Below, piece by piece: positions 5,604 through 12,256 of a stretch of 14,977 nucleotides of DNA. The stretch's first letter is position 1. The number at the start of each line of letters is the position of its first letter. The translations under genes and the position numbers were made by a program. This DNA comes from Candidatus Sulfopaludibacter sp. SbA3 (GTDB lineage: Bacteria; Acidobacteriota; Terriglobia; 20CM-2-55-15), in NCBI GenBank assembly GCA_945861845.1, contig CAMAWS010000019.1, positions 1 through 14,977 on the forward strand, read 5' to 3'. The notes beneath the pieces were generated by a model. The model did not search any database, was not told the origin of the DNA, and worked only from the letters and a program-made list of their open reading frames with translations.

Positions 5604-6581
5604 ATGTTTGAGCACCCGCGGCTGAAACAGTTCAACCCGTGGATACGTTTCACGAAGAAGGCTTATCCCTATGCCGAGGAACTGTTGAGCAATGAAGTTT
5701 ACGTGCTCGTGTCGGCCATCGCGATGAATGCTCTCCTGTCGTTTTTCCCTTTCGTGATCCTTCTCGTCTCGGTGTCGACACGATATTTCCCGGCATGGAA
5801 CGTTCACACGATGACGTATGAAATTCTGCGCCAGTATCTGCCTTCAAATCAGACGTTCATTGTGGAAACTCTTCGCGGCCTGTCAGCGGGATTCGGAAGA
5901 ATCCAGTTTTTCTCCCTGATCGTATTGTTATGGTCGATCGCGAATGTCTTTATCCCGCTCGAAATGGCGCTGAACCGGGCGTGGCATGTCCATGAAGCGC
6001 GGGGTTTCTGGAAAAGCCAGAAGCTGGCGCTCGTAATGGTTGTGATTTCGGGGACACTTGCCTTCCTGTTTATTGGTGGCGCGGCAGCGACCCAGGGACG
6101 GCTGATACGTTTGCTTGGCGCCACGGAGTGGGTGACTGCGCAGACCGTGATCCGGTTTATCGCCATCAAAGTGTGGATGGTGCCGCTGACGCTGACAATG
6201 TTCTTCGTGGTGTACTACATCGTGCCGAACATGAAGGTATCGGTGCGTGAAGTGTTGCCGGCCGCCATTTTCACCGGCCTGCTTTGGGAAGTGTCGAACT
6301 ACGTTTTCATCCTCGTGCTGCCGTTTCTGGGCCTGAACGCAATCTACGGAGGATTCGTTGTGACGGTCACGCTCATGACCTGGGCATACGTCAGCGGCAT
6401 TATCCTCGTGCTTGGAGCCAACATGACGGCCCGCAAGGCATTCCCCATCCCCGTGCCTCTACGCGTCGCCATCGGTCACGGCGGCCTTCGTCTTGTAGAA
6501 TTCCCTTCCGTCCAAAGAGAGCAAAACCCGGAGGGCATCGATCCCGATCCAGGCGCCAAAAGGAACCAGGAGGAATCATGA
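5604..6581 (+). CDS. YihY/BrkB family inner-membrane protein with a chimeric C terminus
   Basis: The protein has 325 residues. After an amphipathic N terminus it shows the family's six membrane segments: about 33-60 (AMNALLSFFPFVILLVSV), 105-125, 138-160, 182-208 (MVPLTLTMFFVVYYIVPN), 220-245 and 250-280 (GGFVVTVTLMTWAYVSGI). YihY/BrkB proteins have no settled molecular function; some were once called RNase BN. The start is uncertain: ATG 5604 fits family length, ATG 5562 is in frame, and neither has a good ribosome site. Residues 286-324 (from LRVAIGHGG onward) are hydrophilic and antisense, codon for codon, to a relic of another gene (6459-6575), so the original C terminus has been replaced. 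The stop overlaps the next start (ATGA). Confidence 0.85.
   Translation: MFEHPRLKQFNPWIRFTKKAYPYAEELLSNEVYVLVSAIAMNALLSFFPFVILLVSVSTRYFPAWNVHTMTYEILRQYLPSNQTFIVETLRGLSAGFGRIQFFSLIVLLWSIANVFIPLEMALNRAWHVHEARGFWKSQKLALVMVVISGTLAFLFIGGAAATQGRLIRLLGATEWVTAQTVIRFIAIKVWMVPLTLTMFFVVYYIVPNMKVSVREVLPAAIFTGLLWEVSNYVFILVLPFLGLNAIYGGFVVTVTLMTWAYVSGIILVLGANMTARKAFPIPVPLRVAIGHGGLRLVEFPSVQREQNPEGIDPDPGAKRNQEES
6459..6575 (-). pseudogene. Relic 3' end of a zinc-ribbon membrane protein gene, antisense within brkB
   Basis: Read on the - strand, 6575-6459 encodes FLLVPFGAWIGIDALRVLL then SLDGREFYKTKAAVTDGDA and a TAG stop. This matches the C terminus of the intact protein at 8907-9434 (FPVGTAIGIYALWVLLS then QDGWEFYKTKSTVSEVHA, also TAG). 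By eye, 6461-6563 and 8909-9011 align without gaps with about 81 of 103 bases identical. Upstream the relic frame meets TGA (6578-6576), and the rest of the gene is absent. It is therefore a truncated paralogue, now read in antisense as the last codons of brkB. Confidence 0.72.
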
Positions 6582-7918
6582 TGATGAAGGCAGAGTGGAG
6601 GCGAGCCGCATTTCTCGTGCTGGCCGGAATTGCGGCTCCGTGTTTTGGTCAGGGTTGGGACTTGCCCGCCGATCGCGCAACCGTGCCTCAGGCCCAAATC
6701 GAAACCATTCTCGCGCGCAACGACTACCCGGAAACAACGCAGTTCACGCGACGGATTGAATTCATCGATTTCAATTCCTTCGGCAGAACATTTACCCAGG
6801 TGGTCATTCGACTCGATCCCCAAACGCCTCGCCTGCGGAATGGCAAGAAGCTCATTGTTGTGGGCGCCGAGCCCGGCAGCGAATACGCCACGGATTTCCT
6901 CGAGACCGTCGAAGGAAAAGAAGGCATGGGGATCTGGCTTGCGAAGCGTGGCATTACATTCATTGCCCTCACTCGCGTCGGAAGATGGAACTTCCTCGAT
7001 CCCGGCGGATCCTGGGAAACCATTCCGATCGGCCAGCGCATGCCGATTTTCAACCGCGACCAGAAACGCGCCTGGCAACCCGAGGACTACATGGTCGAAG
7101 TGAACCAGGCCGCCGCAACGGCCAGCGCCAGCAATGTGAATCGGTATCCAACTCCAGGAACGGAACTCTACAACCAGATGCTGGCCGCAAATCCGATTAC
7201 GGTGCTCAAAGGGTATGCACTCGCTTTGAACTCGATGGTGCGGCCCAACGAAAGACGCAACTCGGTCATGCTCTATTGGGGCATGTCGACCGGCGGCGCT
7301 TTTCTGTATCCGCTGGCAAAGTATGTAACGCCCGACGGCTATCTCGGATGGGGAACCAGCAGCACGGGGATTGCGTATTTCTACAGGAGCGCAAAACAAG
7401 GCAACTACGCACTGCCCTACGATCGCTCCGCGCTTCGCGTGCGAGAACGAGGCATTCCGGATTTTGATGTCTATACGAAGGGAATTCCGCAGGAAGTTAA
7501 AGATGGCTGGTGGCAGAATGCGCTGAAGAGCCCGCGTTTTAAGAGCATGGAGGATTCCACCATGATGTTCGGCACAGCCGCCCTCGCGGAAACTGCAGCG
7601 CGCTTGTGGATGACGGATTTCCTTCCAGCCGAAGACAGAAAAGCCGGTTTCGCGAAATTCGTTTCCAGTTTCGTGGAGCCGTCATTTCCTCCTGCGGAGT
7701 TAAAAAGGGCAGCGGTGCTGGACATGAACGGCACGCTGGATGAGGTCCTGCCCCCCGATGTCGTCGATGCCCAGCGCGAAGTCATGGAGCCACACGCCGC
7801 CAAATACCGCGTCGCCCGCATCGAAGGTTTTCACCACTACTTATTTACCCAACAGGGCATCAAAGTTGTTGGCAGTCTCTGGCTCCGATTCATCGATTCC
7901 GGGTACTTCGACAAGTAG
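6578..7918 (+). CDS. Secreted alpha/beta hydrolase of unknown substrate
   Basis: The protein has 446 residues. A signal peptide covers about 1-24 (AAFLVLAGIAAPCFGQG). The chain carries an alpha/beta-hydrolase nucleophile elbow YWGMSTGGAF with Ser237, a candidate acid in VLDMNGTLDEVLPP (Asp382 or Asp388) and a candidate catalytic His in EGFHHYLFTQQ (His419/420). Together these make a plausible Ser-Asp-His triad. About 200 residues precede the nucleophile, long for the fold, and include a lid-like segment. The substrate cannot be named; esterase or peptidase activity are both possible. Of three successive ATGs, 6578 overlaps the brkB stop (ATGA), with AGGAGG four bases upstream. The second and third ATGs (6581, 6584) sit at more usual spacing, so the true start may be one of those. 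Confidence 0.7.
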   Translation: MMMKAEWRRAAFLVLAGIAAPCFGQGWDLPADRATVPQAQIETILARNDYPETTQFTRRIEFIDFNSFGRTFTQVVIRLDPQTPRLRNGKKLIVVGAEPGSEYATDFLETVEGKEGMGIWLAKRGITFIALTRVGRWNFLDPGGSWETIPIGQRMPIFNRDQKRAWQPEDYMVEVNQAAATASASNVNRYPTPGTELYNQMLAANPITVLKGYALALNSMVRPNERRNSVMLYWGMSTGGAFLYPLAKYVTPDGYLGWGTSSTGIAYFYRSAKQGNYALPYDRSALRVRERGIPDFDVYTKGIPQEVKDGWWQNALKSPRFKSMEDSTMMFGTAALAETAARLWMTDFLPAEDRKAGFAKFVSSFVEPSFPPAELKRAAVLDMNGTLDEVLPPDVVDAQREVMEPHAAKYRVARIEGFHHYLFTQQGIKVVGSLWLRFIDSGYFDK

Positions 7919-8008
7919 TTCGGGCCGGTCGGGCCGATTATCAATGATTCAAACTGCCCGGTACGAAATGAAATAATCTGCACGGACAACGCAAAGGGGG
8001 AGGCGACG

Positions 8009-8377
8009 ATGCTGGCTTCATGCCGTATGAATGGATTCGTTCCCACAAAAGATCCGGCGCAGGCCCGGCACTTCTACGAAGAAGTTCTCGGTCTGACATT
8101 TGTGGACGAAAATCCATTCGTTGTTATGTTCCGGGGAAACCAGGCGATGGTCATCGCTCAAAAGATGAGCCAGTTTGTGCCGGCCACTTACACCGTCCTT
8201 GGATGGGAAGTTGAAGATATTGAGGACACCGTTTCCCGTTTAACAAACAAAGGGGTGCTTTTTGAACGGTATCCCTGGATGGAACAGGATGAGATGGGAA
8301 TCTGGAATAGCTCCGACGGCAAGGTAGCCTGGTTTAAAGACCCGGATGGAAATATTCTCTCAGTCTCCCAACACTGA
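8009..8377 (+). CDS. VOC superfamily (glyoxalase/bleomycin-resistance fold) protein
   Basis: The protein has 122 residues, one VOC domain of paired beta-alpha-beta-beta-beta modules. Typical signatures are FVPTKDPAQARHFYEEVLGL (9-28), the second-module segment VEDIEDTVSRLTNKGV and the closing FKDPDGNILSV. VOC proteins act as small dioxygenases, isomerases, resistance binders or glyoxalases. The family's metal ligands are only partly apparent (the His in ARHFYEE; no clear Glu in the last strand, which reads ILSVSQH), so it may be a binder rather than an enzyme. The ATG follows GGGGGAGG. It lies 90 nt after the hydrolase and 38 nt before the next lipoprotein gene. Confidence 0.85.
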   Translation: MLASCRMNGFVPTKDPAQARHFYEEVLGLTFVDENPFVVMFRGNQAMVIAQKMSQFVPATYTVLGWEVEDIEDTVSRLTNKGVLFERYPWMEQDEMGIWNSSDGKVAWFKDPDGNILSVSQH

Positions 8378-8415
8378 AAATGGAGAGTACGGCTTCCAAA
8401 CGAAAGGAGATTCCT

Positions 8416-8886
8416 ATGTCTTTACCGAAATGCCCCGGCTGGTTCGGGTCCATGCTTTTGACCGTCGTGCTGACGGGTTGCACTACAAATCCAGGGAAAC
8501 CCGACCTGGACCTGCTTCAACAGCAAGTGAGCGATACCGAACGCGCTTTTGCAAAGACCATGGCGGATCGCAACCTCCCGGCGTTTACCGAGTTCCTTGC
8601 AGAGGAGGCCGTATTCTTCTCCGGTCCGCAGCCCCTGAGGGGCAAACTGCAGGTGACGGATTGGTGGAAGCGCTATTACGAAAAGCCGGACGCGCCTTTT
8701 TCCTGGGAACCGCAACAAGTCCAGGTACTGGATTCCGGAACCCTAGCCCTGAGTTCAGGACCGGTGCATGATTCCAGCGGCAAGGTGATCGCAACGTTCA
8801 GTTCGATATGGCGGCAGGAAGAGCCTGGAGTGTGGCGCATCGTTTTTGACAAGGGTAACGACGTCTGCAATTGCCCAGCACCTTGA
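8416..8886 (+). CDS. SnoaL/DUF4440-type lipoprotein (NTF2-like fold)
   Basis: The protein has 156 residues. Residues 1-22 form a lipoprotein signal with the lipobox LTGC, so the mature protein should be lipid-anchored. The rest resembles DUF4440/SnoaL-like NTF2 domains: an N-terminal helix VSDTERAFAKTMADRNLPAF, EFLAEEAVFFSGPQPLRGK, TDWWKRYYEKPDAPFSWEPQ and the closing sheet ALSSGPVHDSSGKVIATF followed by GVWRIVFDKGND. Such domains act as small-molecule binders or isomerases, or simply as protein partners; no catalytic role can be read here. ATG 8416 is preceded by AAAGGAGA with a 5-nt spacer. An upstream in-frame ATG at 8380 would bury the signal peptide and is less likely. The C terminus is Cys-rich (DVCNCPAP). 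Confidence 0.78.
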   Translation: MSLPKCPGWFGSMLLTVVLTGCTTNPGKPDLDLLQQQVSDTERAFAKTMADRNLPAFTEFLAEEAVFFSGPQPLRGKLQVTDWWKRYYEKPDAPFSWEPQQVQVLDSGTLALSSGPVHDSSGKVIATFSSIWRQEEPGVWRIVFDKGNDVCNCPAP

Positions 8887-8906
8887 CTTTCCAGATCCCA
8901 CCGGCG

Positions 8907-9434
8907 CTACGCGTGGACTTCGGACACCGTGGACTTCGTCTTGTAGAATTCCCACCCGTCCTGGGAGAGCAAAACCCAGAGGGCATAAATGCCGATCGCG
9001 GTCCCAACCGGGAATTTGAAGAGAAATAAAGCAGAAACTACCAGCGCCACAGTTCTCCCCCACGAACGGTATTGCAGAAGGCCGACTCCGGCAGCCGCAA
9101 TTCCAGCAGCGGCCACGATAATTGAGAGGCCGATCATCACGGTGAGCGACGTTGCAAGACGGGCCACATTGAAGGGAACGTCTGCAGGCCATGCGATGGG
9201 CAAGTAGCGAATGAACTGCCCGGCGAAAATCACGATCATGCCCAGGATGCCCGTCAGGATGGCGCTGCCAATGAAAAGCCATCCGAGAATATTCACATGC
9301 ATGGACATGTCACGGCGCGTGCCAGGGGTGCGCGCTTCCTTTTGCCGTGATGGCGCCGGGCCCAGATCGACGCCACATTTGCTGCAGAATCTATAGTGAT
9401 CGCCAACTTGCATTCCACATTGCGGGCAAAACAT
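8907..9434 (-). CDS. Zinc-ribbon membrane protein of unknown function
   Basis: The protein has 175 residues. It opens with a four-Cys zinc ribbon MFCPQCGMQVG...FCSKCG (Cys3, Cys6, Cys17, Cys20). A polar Lys/Arg linker leads to about four hydrophobic segments: near 42-65 (ILGWLFIGSAILTGILGMIV), 80-100, 104-125 (IVAAAGIAAAGVGLL) and 133-160 (ALVVSALFLFKFPVGTAIG then IYALWVLLS). The start is ATG 9434, with AGGAGG five bases upstream. Similar zinc-ribbon-plus-TM proteins are common in Acidobacteriota and lack a known role. A relic of a paralogue lies inside brkB. Two copies of GTGGACTTCG (8913-8922 and 8929-8938, + strand) fall at its 3' end. It converges with the 8416 lipoprotein gene across 20 nt. 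Confidence 0.7.
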   Translation of the reverse strand: MFCPQCGMQVGDHYRFCSKCGVDLGPAPSRQKEARTPGTRRDMSMHVNILGWLFIGSAILTGILGMIVIFAGQFIRYLPIAWPADVPFNVARLATSLTVMIGLSIIVAAAGIAAAGVGLLQYRSWGRTVALVVSALFLFKFPVGTAIGIYALWVLLSQDGWEFYKTKSTVSEVHA

Positions 9435-9485
9435 TGTTTCCTCCTGACACTCGACTGGCAATCGTTGGTCACGTTTCCAGTCTAC

Positions 9486-9571
9486 CTGTGGGCGCGGGGC
9501 TTCAGCCCCGTGCCGGGATCAAACAGGAAGTTTATGGAACTTTGCACGGGGCTGAAGCCCCGTGCCCACAG
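9486..9571. repeat. REP-like double hairpin between operons
   Basis: Bases 9486-9513 and 9544-9571 are 28-nt inverted copies with one mismatch (a possible G-U pair in RNA), separated by 30 nt. Each arm is itself nearly palindromic: GGGGCTTCAGCCCC on the left and GGGGCTGAAGCCCC on the right. The region can therefore form one long stem or two short ones, like a bacterial interspersed mosaic element. It lies 19 nt beyond the stop of the DUF4097 gene and ahead of the zinc-ribbon gene on the - strand. It may stabilise or end the upstream transcript. Confidence 0.65.
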
Positions 9572-9590
9572 CGCACCTCACGCAAATTCC

Positions 9591-10883
9591 CTACTCTCGT
9601 TTCCCGATCCGAATATCTCCGTTGCTGGTTTCGATGGTGATCTGCGGTCCACCTGCGCCGACCTGCCCGGAAAGCGACTGCTCCCGGCGGGATGAGGAAA
9701 CGGAAGGCCCTTCGAACTCACTCGTAATATCTCCGGACCTGGTTTTCGCGTCGATACGGAATGCCGCATCCGCCGGCAGGTTGAGAACGACGTCTCCAAA
9801 TTCTCCGGATATCGACACCGGCTGCCGTGGCGCCCGATCGAACTCGATCGTGATATCGCCGTGCGTATTCCTGGCCTGGATGCGATCCTCCGCGTTGCGA
9901 ATACTCAGGCTCTTGTACGAGGTTTCCGTGCTTATCGCCCCCGCAATGCCTTCCACATCGACAGAGTTGTTTCGCCCGGTGATCTCCAGTTGCCCCTCAA
10001 TGTCTTCAACGCTGATGGCGGAGAATGTGTTCGCAATCGTTGCGTTTCCCTTCACGTTGCGCACATCGATCGGCCCAAAGCGGTTTTCGACCGTTACCGC
10101 GCCGGTAATGTCGCGGACCGTGACATCGCCATATCTATTAATGATGGACTGACTCCCTGTCAGGCCCGATATCTGGACCGTGCCATTCCGATTGGAGAGT
10201 TTTAATGAGGCGCTTTCCGGAACCCGGACCACAAGGCTGCTTTTGTAGCGCTGCCGTTGATTGCCTGGTCGATTGGCGGATGACGATTCGGGATTCTCAT
10301 CTCGCGAAGAGAGGATGCGCACCTTCCCGTCCACGGTCCGAATCGCGAAGGTGAACTGGGCGGCCCGCGAATCCGCCTCCTGCTGATTGGAGGCGCGCAC
10401 GGTTTTCTTTACGTCAAGAACGACCTGCCCGCTGCCGGAAGGCTGGACGTCGACATCCCCATAGAGGTTTGTGATTTCTATCGTCGATCCGGGGGCGATC
10501 TCCGATTCGAGATGCTCGGTGTACTCGTAGTTGTTTCCCGTGATGTCCCAGAAATCGAAGTCGACCGGTAAATTGAGGAATTCCGCGAACCCGGGGCTGA
10601 AGTTTGCAGCGGCCGTAAAAGCCGTTCCCGCAAAGATAAGCAGGATCAACATGGCGACTTCGCCTGGTGAAAATAACTTTCGTCTCTTATCGCCGCCTCG
10701 GCTCATGCGGAAATAGTCGATCAGCTTGACCAGTCCCCACACGATTATCAGCACGGGCCAGTACACCGTCAGGCCGCTCCAGACTGGAATGGAATATCCG
10801 AAATTCCGCGCGAGAAGGAGTGCGCCGATCGCAACAAGGACAAAGCCCCAGAAGATGCTGCCCGCGCTTCGATGACGGATCAT
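9591..10883 (-). CDS. LiaF-like membrane protein with DUF4097 beta-solenoid domain
   Basis: The protein has 430 residues. The N terminus has three hydrophobic segments (about 7-25, 38-58, 75-95), the first two forming a DUF5668/LiaI-LiaF-like hairpin with the signature TVYWPVLIIVWGLVKL. From about 115 to the end is a DUF4097 (putative adhesin) domain. It has roughly 20-residue repeats such as RYGDVTVRDITGAVTV, RFGPIDVRNVKGNATI and TFSAISVEDIEGQLEI, which should stack as a beta-solenoid. The family is known only loosely from LiaF/YvlB-type envelope-stress proteins. The start ATG has AAAGGAGG upstream and overlaps the previous stop by 4 nt. It is the last gene of the ECF sigma unit. The C-terminal solenoid is predicted to be extracytoplasmic, but topology was not tested. 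Confidence 0.8.
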   Translation of the reverse strand: MIRHRSAGSIFWGFVLVAIGALLLARNFGYSIPVWSGLTVYWPVLIIVWGLVKLIDYFRMSRGGDKRRKLFSPGEVAMLILLIFAGTAFTAAANFSPGFAEFLNLPVDFDFWDITGNNYEYTEHLESEIAPGSTIEITNLYGDVDVQPSGSGQVVLDVKKTVRASNQQEADSRAAQFTFAIRTVDGKVRILSSRDENPESSSANRPGNQRQRYKSSLVVRVPESASLKLSNRNGTVQISGLTGSQSIINRYGDVTVRDITGAVTVENRFGPIDVRNVKGNATIANTFSAISVEDIEGQLEITGRNNSVDVEGIAGAISTETSYKSLSIRNAEDRIQARNTHGDITIEFDRAPRQPVSISGEFGDVVLNLPADAAFRIDAKTRSGDITSEFEGPSVSSSRREQSLSGQVGAGGPQITIETSNGDIRIGKRE

Positions 10884-11065
10884 TGGTCCTCCTTTTTCGC
10901 GGGGTTGTTGCCGCGTTTACCACCCAGCAGGTTCTCGAATATCTTCGCCAGGCCAATCACGATCAGGATGACCGGCCACAACCTTCCGAAGCTGAACATC
11001 CCGGGATAGAGGTTGTTCAACAGGAACAACACCCCCAATGCGATGAGTATGAGCGGGCCTGTCAT
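10880..11065 (-). CDS. DUF5668 (LiaI-LiaF-like) small membrane protein
   Basis: The protein has 61 residues with two membrane segments (LILIALGVLFLLNNL and LWPVILIVIGLAKIF) and a Lys/Asn-rich tail. The turn-and-helix motif FGRLWPVILIVIGL is almost repeated in the neighbouring genes at 11067 and 9591, so this gene is one free-standing copy of a recurring module. It starts one base after the previous stop (TGA-G-ATG), and its own stop overlaps the next start. Function is unknown; by analogy with LiaI/LiaF partners it could be a membrane accessory to an envelope-stress response. Confidence 0.72.
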   Translation of the reverse strand: MTGPLILIALGVLFLLNNLYPGMFSFGRLWPVILIVIGLAKIFENLLGGKRGNNPAKKEDQ

Positions 11066-11066
11066 C

Positions 11067-11708
11067 TCAAATTCCCCTTTTCCGAAACCGCTTCAACATC
11101 CCTATGCCGGCCACGATCAGGATTACGGGCCACAGGCGGCCGATCCAGTTGAATTGGAAAATTCCAAAGTTATCCAGCAGGAAAAGACATCCGATCACCA
11201 CAAGCACAACGCCGCCCCATAGTTCCCTGTTCCGGAAGCCGCCCAGTTGCTGGTGCAGCCGATCGACCGGTGTCTCCAGTTCGATCCCTTCCGCTTGCAG
11301 TTTTCTCTTCTTGGCCGTGTAGTAGGCCTCGAACGCCATATAGAAATAAAAGCCAAAGGCCAACATTCCGAAAAGAGCCTCAGCCGGGCTGCCATTAAGA
11401 CCCCCGTTGATTGTCACGAGCAGGCCGAAGATCAGTATGTGTGCGGCGGCTTTCAGGAACTCGCCGTTGTAAATGGCCCCCACACCGGGGATCAGGCCAA
11501 GCGCAAACGCCGCGCCCGGATTGGTGTTTGCGACAACATTCCGGGCAGTAGCGGAAGCCGTGGAGCCCTTGCCTTCGACGATGTCTCCGAGGCAGGAATC
11601 GCAGTACACGCTTGCCCGCACCTGGTGCACGCACTCGTTGCACAGCGGGCGCCCGCAACGGATGCAGAATGCGACGTTTTGAACTTCCGCGTGGTACGCA
11701 CAATTCAT
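11067..11708 (-). CDS. B-box zinc finger plus DUF5668 membrane protein
   Basis: The protein has 213 residues. Residues 1-40 are a B-box-type zinc finger with Cys3, His6, Cys15, Cys18, Cys23, Cys26, Cys36 and Cys39. A linker leads to hydrophobic segments near 65-85 (AAFALGLIPGVGAIYNGEF, a common membrane motif), 88-105 and 113-130. A Lys-rich stretch follows (TAKKRKLQ), and the C-terminal hairpin (about 165-205) contains VVLVVIGCLFLLDNF and GRLWPVILIVAGIGML. The C-terminal hairpin is the same module as the next gene. It starts overlapping the anti-sigma stop by one base (TGATG). The zinc finger is probably cytoplasmic and could contact another protein; its role is unproven. Confidence 0.72.
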   Translation of the reverse strand: MNCAYHAEVQNVAFCIRCGRPLCNECVHQVRASVYCDSCLGDIVEGKGSTASATARNVVANTNPGAAFALGLIPGVGAIYNGEFLKAAAHILIFGLLVTINGGLNGSPAEALFGMLAFGFYFYMAFEAYYTAKKRKLQAEGIELETPVDRLHQQLGGFRNRELWGGVVLVVIGCLFLLDNFGIFQFNWIGRLWPVILIVAGIGMLKRFRKRGI

Positions 11709-12256
11709 CAGGAAATCTCCCTTAGCTGTTCAATTCGCGATTGGATTTGAGTAATCAACGGAGTGTTGTAGTAGGTCCGGACCGCGCGGTCATAAGCGCG
11801 ATTCACGAATACTCCCGCATCGTAGTAGATTGCCGCCGGATCACGAACGACCGTTGTCACCATTGTCACCGTTGTCACAGTTGTCCAGCGCGGCGAAATG
11901 CCGGCAATATTCCCCATCCATCCAATCACCATGGTTGCCGTAAACACGGCCATTGCCGTGCGCGGCTCGATAAGCCATCGGCCAATGGCCGCGAGCGTTT
12001 CCGTCCAGGTTTCGTGTACGACACGGGGAGTGTTGGCCGTGTTGTCGATGATGCGCGTTGCCAGCCACGCCGGGGCGGTATAGACAGGGAAAGTCCGTCC
12101 CCAGTCGATAACCTCCCTCATGCCCTCCAGCAATTCCCCGCAGGTACGGCATGCCCGGAAATGCCGCTCAACCGCATCCTGCTCGTCCGCGTTGAGCGCG
12201 CCGTCGAGGTAATCCGACAATTCTTCTTCGCACTGTGCGCAGTTCAGCCATTTCAT
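11708..12256 (-). CDS. Membrane-anchored zf-HC2 anti-sigma factor
   Basis: The protein has 182 residues. The N terminus has the zinc-binding anti-sigma signature: Cys6 and Cys9, the segment EEELSDYLDGAL, then His32-x3-Cys36-x2-Cys39. One membrane helix is visible at about 100-118 (AMAVFTATMVIGWMGNIAGI). It is followed by a 60-residue outside tail, which begins with a Thr/Val-rich stretch (residues 124-135) encoded by a 9-nt tandem repeat. In this family the N terminus holds the sigma factor inactive until a signal at the outer domain releases it. Its start overlaps the sigma stop by 4 nt, the typical coupled arrangement that keeps the two in step. Its cognate partner is inferred from position. 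Confidence 0.85.
   Translation of the reverse strand: MKWLNCAQCEEELSDYLDGALNADEQDAVERHFRACRTCGELLEGMREVIDWGRTFPVYTAPAWLATRIIDNTANTPRVVHETWTETLAAIGRWLIEPRTAMAVFTATMVIGWMGNIAGISPRWTTVTTVTMVTTVVRDPAAIYYDAGVFVNRAYDRAVRTYYNTPLITQIQSRIEQLREIS
11853..11888. repeat. Four 9-nt tandem repeat units inside the anti-sigma gene
   Basis: The + strand reads GTTGTCACC, ATTGTCACC, GTTGTCACA and GTTGTCCAG in succession. In the - strand reading frame these give Thr-Thr/Met-Val triplets just after the membrane helix. Because 9 nt is a multiple of three, gain or loss of units would lengthen or shorten the outer stalk without a frameshift. Confidence 0.5.

Noticed and set aside
6476..7399. 307-codon - strand open frame across the hydrolase
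   Set aside because: Most of it is antisense shadow of the hydrolase. The genuine - strand homology in this area is the short relic at 6459-6575, which lies in a different frame.
7919..8008. Promoter with TAATCT (7974-7979) before the VOC gene
   Set aside because: No acceptable -35 box lies at 16-18 nt, so it was not listed.
9562..10152. 196-codon + strand frame opposite the DUF4097 gene
   Set aside because: The Ser/Pro/Thr-rich product is a shadow of the DUF4097 coding sequence, and there is no ribosome binding site.
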